Of a stretch of DNA of 55,639 bases, positions 50,155-55,639 are shown one piece after another. A model generated the notes under the pieces. That model had not been told where the DNA came from and ran no database searches. It saw only the letters and a list, made by a program, of their open reading frames with translations. Positions within the stretch are counted from its first letter, which is position 1. Every line of letters starts with the position of its first letter. The stretch lies in the NCBI GenBank assembly GCA_900756035.1, contig CAAEIR010000238.1:1-55639 (forward strand), read 5' to 3'. Origin of the DNA: an uncultured Anaerostipes sp. Its GTDB lineage: Bacteria > Bacillota > Clostridia > Lachnospirales > Lachnospiraceae. A program made the position numbers and the translations under genes.

Positions 50155-51594
50155 ATGGAAGAAAGACAGCTTGCCATCCATGTGGAGGGCTTAAATAAAG
50201 TATATAAACTCTATGATCATAACAGGGACCGTCTGGTGGATTCCCTGGGCCTGGCCCGCAAGAAAAGGTACAGGGAGCATTATGCCCTGCGTAATGTGGA
50301 TTTGGATATTTATCAGGGGGAATGCGTGGGGATAATCGGTACCAACGGCTCCGGTAAATCCACAATTCTTAAAATCATTACGGGCGTACTCAATGAGACG
50401 GACGGCGTGGTGGCAGTCAACGGGCGGATTTCCGCGCTGCTGGAGCTGGGCGCCGGCTTTAACATGGAGTACAACGGGATTGAGAACGTATATCTGAATG
50501 GAACCATGATCGGGTTTTCAGAAAAGGAAATAGATGAAAAGCTTCAGGATATCCTGGATTTTGCGGATATCGGAGAATATGTATACCAGCCCGTCAAAAC
50601 GTATTCCAGCGGTATGTTTGTAAGGCTGGCTTTTGCTGTGGCCATCAATATCGATCCGGAAATCCTGATTGTGGATGAAGCGCTTTCCGTTGGCGATGTT
50701 TTTTTCCAGGCAAAGTGCTATCATAAGTTCGAAGAATTCAAGAAGCAGGGAAAGACCATTCTTTTTGTCAGCCATGATTTGAGCGCCATCAGCAAATACT
50801 GCGATCGGGCCGTACTGCTCAATCAGGGCGTAAAGCTGGGTGAGGGCAGCCCCAAGGAAATGATTGACGCCTACAAGCGTGTGCTGGTGGGACAGTATGA
50901 AATGCCCGAAACAGGCGGCAAAGGCGGACTGCTTCAGGATAAGGACATACGGGCCGCTGCAGCAAAGGCGGACGGCGGTACGGTCAATGAGAATGTTTTC
51001 GGAAACGGCAGCGCTCAGGAAAACAACAGTAAAGAAAACAACGGTAAAGGAAACAACAGCGCGGAAAACGAAGCCTCCGCCAGTGAAAAGTCAGGTCGGA
51101 CTGCGTTGAAAAAGCATCCCCGCACGCAGGCGCAGGGAGTAAATCCTCAGGCGCTGGAATACGGAACGAAGGAAGCGGAGATTATAGATTATTATGTAAC
51201 GGACGGAAATGGTGTGGAGACAACAACCATATTGAAGGGTGATCCCTTTACCATGCATATGAGGGTGCATATCCACGAGGATGTGCCCGCGCCGATTTTT
51301 GCGCTTTCCATTAAAAATATCAAGGGCGTGGAAATTACCGGGACGAATACCATGGTGGAGCGGGCGTTCCTGGAAGGGGTAAAGGCCGGGGAAGAGCTGG
51401 AAATTACTTTTTCACAGAAGGTGAGGCTGCAGGGCGGCGATTACCTTTTGTCCCTGGGAGTGACCGGATATAAGGGAGATTCCTTTACGGTGTACCACCG
51501 TTTGTATGATATTATGAACCTGACCGTGATTTCCGACAGGGATACGGTGGGATACTTCGATATGGAATCTGATGTGAAGGTTGCCAGATTATAG
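50155..51594 (+). CDS. ABC exporter ATPase with Wzt-type carbohydrate-binding tail
   Basis: 479 residues. N-terminal nucleotide-binding domain: Walker A GTNGSGKST (62-70), ELGAGFNMEYNGIENVYLNG typical of the Wzt/TagH group, signature YSSGMFVRLAFAVA, Walker B ILIVDEALSVGD and the switch VSHD. A low-complexity linker (about 285-325) built of short Glu/Asn/Lys repeats leads to a C-terminal beta domain (about 335-479) that matches the layout of the Wzt carbohydrate-binding domain. In E. coli O9a this domain recognises the capped non-reducing end of the chain. I use the ATG at 50155, with GGGAG upstream, over the TTG at 50143. The capping candidate is encoded next. Confidence 0.93.
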   Translation: MEERQLAIHVEGLNKVYKLYDHNRDRLVDSLGLARKKRYREHYALRNVDLDIYQGECVGIIGTNGSGKSTILKIITGVLNETDGVVAVNGRISALLELGAGFNMEYNGIENVYLNGTMIGFSEKEIDEKLQDILDFADIGEYVYQPVKTYSSGMFVRLAFAVAINIDPEILIVDEALSVGDVFFQAKCYHKFEEFKKQGKTILFVSHDLSAISKYCDRAVLLNQGVKLGEGSPKEMIDAYKRVLVGQYEMPETGGKGGLLQDKDIRAAAAKADGGTVNENVFGNGSAQENNSKENNGKGNNSAENEASASEKSGRTALKKHPRTQAQGVNPQALEYGTKEAEIIDYYVTDGNGVETTTILKGDPFTMHMRVHIHEDVPAPIFALSIKNIKGVEITGTNTMVERAFLEGVKAGEELEITFSQKVRLQGGDYLLSLGVTGYKGDSFTVYHRLYDIMNLTVISDRDTVGYFDMESDVKVARL

Positions 51595-51617
51595 AGTGCG
51601 AAAGGCAGGGGCCAAAG

Positions 51618-53684
51618 ATGACTGAGCAGATAGGGAAAGTGAAACTGGACTTATCCTTTTACCCCGGAGAAGACTTCTACTGTGACGGAACGGTAGAGGA
51701 TGAAATATTGGATATTGTAAAAAATTATCCGCCGGAGGAATACCAGAAAAAAATAGAGGTAAAGCGCAGCTGGCCTGTGTTTTATCATCTTTCGCCGCAG
51801 CGGGAAAATATTGCGGCCTGGCTTCCCATGGATAAAAATACGAAGGTGCTGGAGGTAGGCAGCGGTATGGGAGCGGTCACAGGAGTGCTGGCCCGTAAGG
51901 CCGGCAGTGTCACCTGTGTGGATTTATCCAAAAAGAGGAGTCTCATCAATGCCTATCGCAACCAGGAATATGACAATGTAACGATTTATGTGGGGAATTT
52001 CAATGATATAGAACCGATTCTGCCCTGCGATTACGATTATGTCCTGCTGATAGGCGTTTTCGAATACGGGCAGAGCTACATTCCCACGGAAACGCCCTTT
52101 GAGGATTTCCTGAACATTAACCAGAAGCATGTAAAAAAGGACGGCAACCTGGTCATCGCCATTGAAAACAAGATGGGGATGAAGTACTGGGCCGGCTGCG
52201 CGGAGGATCATTTATCCCGGTTTTTCGCGGGGATTGAGGATTATCCTGACGGCGGCGTGGTGCGCACCTTTACCAGGAACGGGCTGGAGAAGCTGATGCG
52301 TAAATGCGGTGTTGCGGACTATCATTTTTACTACCCTTACCCGGATTATAAATTTGCCGACACCATTTATTCCGACAGACGCCTTCCCAAGGTGGGCGAG
52401 CTGAGCAAGAACCTGCGGAATTTCGATGCGGACAGAATGCTTCTTTTCGATGAGAAAAATGCCTTTGATATGGTGATCCGGGAAGGCATATTCCCCATGT
52501 ACAGCAACTCCTACCTGGTGATGACAGGGCCTGCGCCGGACACCGTTTATACGAAATTCTCCAATGACCGGGCGGATATTTATGCTATCCGTACGGATAT
52601 TGTGGAGCAGGAAAAAAGGCGTGTCGTCCGCAAAATACCGGATTCCCCGGCAGCGGCCGAGCATGTGGAAAATATAGCGAAATTTTATAAGGAACTGAAA
52701 AAAAGATACGAAGGAAGCGGACTTTTTATAAATGAATGTCATCTGATAAAGGACGGGAAGGGCCTGCCGGAAGTACAGCTTGAATACCTGGAGGGCTGTA
52801 CGCTGGAGGAAATGATGGATGACTGTCTGGATCGGGAGGACATGAATTGCTTCCGCAGCCTTTTCGGGGTATATCTGGATAAAATCCGTTACAGGGCGCA
52901 GGTGCCGGTATCGGATTATGATCTGGTATTCGGAAACATTATTGTAGATAAAGAGGGCCGCTGGAACCTGATTGATTATGAGTGGACCTTTGAGGAATGT
53001 GTGGATTCCAATGCGCTGGCTTTCCGTGCGTTGTACTGCTATCAGATGGGAGACGGCAAGCGTAAGGGACTTCCTGTGGAGGAATTCCTGAAGGAACTGG
53101 GAATCAGCGAGGAGGCGGCGCAGGAATACCGGGCCAGGGAACGGCGTTTCCAAAAGGCCGTTACGGGCAACCGTGTGTCAGTTTCCGATATGCGGGTGCT
53201 GCTTGGCAGGAGGGCGATCCCCTGGCAGGAGTTTTTTTCAAGGCTTGATCGCAAAAAGGTGGAGATATTCGAAGATTACGGCGCGGGCTACAGCCCGGAG
53301 CATTCCTATCATCATTTTCCAAGCTATCTTGTGGATGATCACATGCGTATCAGTGTGCCTGTGAAGGAGGGCGTCAGGGGAATCCGTATCGATCCTGCGG
53401 AAAGCTCCTGTATTGTACGCATGGAGAGCGCCGTGCTGAACGGCATGGAGCTGCCGTTGTCGGATCCGGCTTATCTGGCGATGAACGGATGGGAGCTGAC
53501 GCCGAAAAAGGATCCCCATCCCGTATTCTTTTTCCACAGCAATGATCCCAACATCAATATCCGGCTGGATAAAGTGCCGGAGGGCGGCGACGGGATTTTA
53601 GAGGTGGAGTTCGAGATAGAATGGCTGTCGGAGGAAACGGCGTCCGCGGTGGATGCCAATCTCAAAAGGAGGCACTGGTTTTGA
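51618..53684 (+). CDS. WbdD-like methyltransferase-kinase fusion
   Basis: 688 residues. Residues about 55-230 are a SAM-dependent methyltransferase with VLEVGSGMGAVTG (77-89) and VTCVDLSKKRS. Residues about 330-480 resemble an aminoglycoside/LPS-kinase fold: a Lys/Arg-rich lobe, HLI and EYLEGCTLEEMM hinge, then a catalytic-loop pattern D435-LVFG-N440 and a DFG-like LID453YEW. The last 150 residues are beta-rich and unassigned. In E. coli O8/O9a, WbdD methylates and phosphorylates the chain end, stopping growth and allowing Wzt to export. Position directly after a Wzt with a carbohydrate-binding tail supports such a capping role. A long coiled coil like WbdD's ruler is not visible. CAGGGGCC lies upstream of the ATG. 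Confidence 0.82.
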   Translation: MTEQIGKVKLDLSFYPGEDFYCDGTVEDEILDIVKNYPPEEYQKKIEVKRSWPVFYHLSPQRENIAAWLPMDKNTKVLEVGSGMGAVTGVLARKAGSVTCVDLSKKRSLINAYRNQEYDNVTIYVGNFNDIEPILPCDYDYVLLIGVFEYGQSYIPTETPFEDFLNINQKHVKKDGNLVIAIENKMGMKYWAGCAEDHLSRFFAGIEDYPDGGVVRTFTRNGLEKLMRKCGVADYHFYYPYPDYKFADTIYSDRRLPKVGELSKNLRNFDADRMLLFDEKNAFDMVIREGIFPMYSNSYLVMTGPAPDTVYTKFSNDRADIYAIRTDIVEQEKRRVVRKIPDSPAAAEHVENIAKFYKELKKRYEGSGLFINECHLIKDGKGLPEVQLEYLEGCTLEEMMDDCLDREDMNCFRSLFGVYLDKIRYRAQVPVSDYDLVFGNIIVDKEGRWNLIDYEWTFEECVDSNALAFRALYCYQMGDGKRKGLPVEEFLKELGISEEAAQEYRARERRFQKAVTGNRVSVSDMRVLLGRRAIPWQEFFSRLDRKKVEIFEDYGAGYSPEHSYHHFPSYLVDDHMRISVPVKEGVRGIRIDPAESSCIVRMESAVLNGMELPLSDPAYLAMNGWELTPKKDPHPVFFFHSNDPNINIRLDKVPEGGDGILEVEFEIEWLSEETASAVDANLKRRHWF

Positions 53685-55639
53685 ACCTGAAGAAAATATT
53701 GCAGGCTCCCATGCGGAGACGACAGACTTTAAAATATGAAAACAGAATCGTAAGTCAGACGGTTGCCTATCATGACTGGATTCTGAAAAAGGAACAGCAG
53801 GAAAGGGAAGGCTCTGTCCTGCTCGGGCAGGATCTTTCCATGGAATATATCGCCTATAGCGGCTGCGGGGAAAAGTTTTCCTTAAAGGAGGTTGAGGCGG
53901 ACATTGCGGTGTTCTATGGGGACGGCGGAAAACCGGAGAAGGAAGAAATGGCCCTTCTTGCAGATTATTTTGCCAGACATCCAAAGGCGCTGCTGGTTTA
54001 TGCGGACGAGGATGAAATCGACAGCGCTTCAGGAGAACCCAGGCGCCGGAATCCATGGTTGAAGCCGGACTGGTCCCCGGATACGCTGATTTCCTATTTT
54101 TATTTCGGGAACCTCTTTGCGGTGAGGACTAAAAGCCTCCAGGATATCCCGTGGCTGGGCTCCGGGGATTTCAGAAGCAATCTGTATGATTTCTGTTTGA
54201 AGGCGGTGGAAAAGGCGGGGGAGGCCTGCCATTTTGACAGCGTGCTTTTCCATAATACAAGCCCCATCCGTCCTTTCGGTATGGAAGAAAAATATGAAGA
54301 GCTCAAAAGCGCGGCATACATAAGACGGGGATGGCCCCTGAAGGCGGAAGGCATGGTTTCCATTGTGATTCCCTCCAAGGACAATCCGGGCGTCCTGTCC
54401 ACATGTATCCATTCCGTGATGGAAGCCAGCACCTACCGTAATTTTGAAATCATCGTCGTAGATAACGGCAGCAGTGAAAAGAACCGGAGGCGCATTGAAC
54501 TCATGCTGTCCTTGATGACGCCGGAGTGCCGGTTCCGTTATGTGTATGAGCCCATGGAATTTAATTTTTCCGCCATGTGCAACAAAGGCGTGGGGCTGGC
54601 GCGCGGCGAATATGTAATGCTTTTGAATGATGATATAGAAATTATCCAGGAAGACTGGCTGGAAAAAATGATGCGTAAGGCCGTGCTTCCCCATGTGGGG
54701 GCGGTGGGTGTGAAGCTTTTCTATCCGGGCAGCCATACCATCCAGCATGCCGGCATCACCAATATCCGTCTTGGCCCGGCCCATAAGCTGCAGTTTCGGG
54801 ATGACAGGACGGATTATTATTTCCTCAGGAACCGTCTGGCCTTTGATGTGCTGGGCGTGACCGGGGCCTGCCTGCTTGTGAAAAAAAGTATATACGAGGA
54901 GGCCGGAGGTCTGTCCGAGGCGCTGCGCGTGGCCTTTAATGATGTGGAATTCTGCTATCATGTCTATGAGATGGGCTATTATAATGTGATCTGTAATGAT
55001 GTGGCGCTTTATCATCATGAGTCCTTAAGCCGGGGCATGGACGACAGCGTGGAGAAGCTGAAACGCCTCCATCAGGAGCTGAACATGCTTTATGAGCTGC
55101 ATCCGGATATTTACGGACGGGATCCTTTTTACCACAGATATCTGGTGAAGGATGTGCTGGATCAGGAATTTTACGCCGGAAACAGATATGAGTATACGGA
55201 TCGGCTGGATACCGTGGAGCCGGAAAGCCTGCGGGATGGTTTACGTCCGGAGTGGTGCAATGAGGTGCTGCGCATGGGGATTGAATTTGCCGGTGATCTG
55301 TGTAAATGGGAAACCGGCCGCAGCGGCGGCGGAAATTATTTTTTCCAGGGCTGGTGCTATGCGCCTCAGGTGGACAACAGCCAGTATCGTTTTAACCTTC
55401 TGTTAAAGCCGGTGGATCGGGGCGACGGCCCGTCGGCGGAGAATGGTGGGGAGGAAGGCGCTGTGTGGAAGCTGCCCGTCAACAGGCAGTACAGGCCGGA
55501 TATCCAGGAAAATCTGGGCCATCTGCAGATGGTGGCGCTTACAGGCGTATGCCTGCAGTTTGGAAGAGAGGCGCTGCCTGAAGGGGAATACCGCATCGGC
55601 TTCCGCTGGGAGGGCTGCTGTTCCAGGCACTCCGCCACA
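53681..55639 (+). CDS. GT2 glycosyltransferase, rhamnosyltransferase-like (3' end outside window)
   Basis: Frame open from TTG at 53681 to the right edge (653 codons, no stop). AAAAGGAGG at 53665-53673 gives a strong ribosome binding site, and the TTG overlaps the TGA of the preceding gene (TTGA), so start and coupling are well supported. The first 225 residues contain a degenerate GT-like part (LVYADEDEID, KPDWSPDTLISYFYFGNL). A classic GT2 domain follows: MVSIVIPSKDNPGVLSTCI, IIVVDNGSSEKN, MLLNDDIEIIQEDWLE, VTGACLLVKKSIYEEAGG, and FNDVEFCYHVYEMGY. This is the KDN-type arrangement of rhamnan or O-antigen glycosyltransferases. With the rfb genes nearby, a rhamnosyl donor is likely. More domains may lie beyond the window. 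Confidence 0.9.
   Translation, partial: MNLKKILQAPMRRRQTLKYENRIVSQTVAYHDWILKKEQQEREGSVLLGQDLSMEYIAYSGCGEKFSLKEVEADIAVFYGDGGKPEKEEMALLADYFARHPKALLVYADEDEIDSASGEPRRRNPWLKPDWSPDTLISYFYFGNLFAVRTKSLQDIPWLGSGDFRSNLYDFCLKAVEKAGEACHFDSVLFHNTSPIRPFGMEEKYEELKSAAYIRRGWPLKAEGMVSIVIPSKDNPGVLSTCIHSVMEASTYRNFEIIVVDNGSSEKNRRRIELMLSLMTPECRFRYVYEPMEFNFSAMCNKGVGLARGEYVMLLNDDIEIIQEDWLEKMMRKAVLPHVGAVGVKLFYPGSHTIQHAGITNIRLGPAHKLQFRDDRTDYYFLRNRLAFDVLGVTGACLLVKKSIYEEAGGLSEALRVAFNDVEFCYHVYEMGYYNVICNDVALYHHESLSRGMDDSVEKLKRLHQELNMLYELHPDIYGRDPFYHRYLVKDVLDQEFYAGNRYEYTDRLDTVEPESLRDGLRPEWCNEVLRMGIEFAGDLCKWETGRSGGGNYFFQGWCYAPQVDNSQYRFNLLLKPVDRGDGPSAENGGEEGAVWKLPVNRQYRPDIQENLGHLQMVALTGVCLQFGREALPEGEYRIGFRWEGCCSRHSAT

Noticed and set aside
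52212..53153. 313-codon open frame on the minus strand
   Set aside because: Antisense to the methyltransferase-kinase gene, with His/Ile-rich content and no motif.
54029..55018. 329-codon open frame on the minus strand
   Set aside because: Antisense to the strongly supported GT2 gene that begins at 53681 with AAAAGGAGG.

Overview
The window reads as chromosome of a low-to-moderate GC Gram-positive, most likely a Clostridia/Lachnospiraceae gut bacterium. This is inferred from AGGAGG-type ribosome binding sites with frequent GTG/TTG starts, a Wzm/Wzt-type exporter beside rfb genes without outer-membrane genes, DUF6056/DUF6077-type membrane proteins and a GH25/Big_2 surface protein. No rRNA, tRNA, transposase, phage gene or CRISPR array was seen. 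Almost the whole 55.6 kb is devoted to building, decorating and exporting a cell-surface polysaccharide.

Layout. (1) 1-6.8 kb, visibly AT-rich: a YfhO/PTPS-related GT-C protein, a CsbB/GtrB-like polyprenyl-phosphate glycosyltransferase, another polytopic protein, then an MBOAT acyltransferase with an SGNH partner. The array ends at a terminator buried in the 3' end of a convergent GT-C gene. (2) 8.5-10.9 kb: UDP-glucose dehydrogenase and UDP-glucuronate 4-epimerase, giving UDP-GlcA and probably UDP-GalA. (3) 10.9-15.9 kb: an ArnT-like GT-C gene, then a coupled trio of GT2, YdjC-type deacetylase and DUF6056 membrane protein that resembles the Arn logic (charge undecaprenyl phosphate, deacylate, transfer outside). 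(4) 16-21.8 kb: FkbH-like HAD-IIIC protein, acyl carrier protein, MBOAT, GT2 and an SGNH lipoprotein. This looks like a Dlt-type pathway in which a glyceryl-type unit loaded by FkbH replaces D-alanine, and it is the most interesting system in the window. (5) 21.8-24.4 kb, minus strand: a further MBOAT/SGNH pair. (6) 24.7-31.9 kb: a tightly coupled cassette of FAD oxidoreductase, two GT2s, SDR protein, GT-C-like protein, xylose-isomerase-like barrel and OafA-type acyltransferase, probably making and attaching an unusual sugar. (7) 32-38.2 kb: GT-C-like protein, a fourth MBOAT/SGNH pair, and a DUF6077 gene cut by an in-frame TGA. (8) 38.3-41.5 kb: an SGNH-fold protein with its catalytic Ser and His replaced, structured intergenic repeats, an ArnE/ArnF-like small membrane pair and a zinc-ribbon protein. 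(9) 41.5-45.8 kb: a giant membrane-anchored GH25 lysozyme with Big_2 domains. (10) 46.3-55.6 kb, more GC-rich: rfbB, rfbA, rfbC, Wzm-like permease, Wzt-like ATPase with carbohydrate-binding tail, a WbdD-like methyltransferase-kinase, and a GT2 that runs off the right edge.

How it works together (inference): sugars are made in the cytoplasm (UDP-GlcA/GalA, dTDP-deoxyhexose, the FAD/SDR/TIM-barrel product). The main chain is built on a lipid, capped by the methyltransferase-kinase and exported by the ABC transporter that recognises the cap. Side sugars are put on undecaprenyl phosphate by the six GT2s, flipped (candidate: the ArnE/F-like pair) and transferred outside by the GT-C enzymes. MBOAT/SGNH pairs and the OafA protein then acylate the product at the cell surface.
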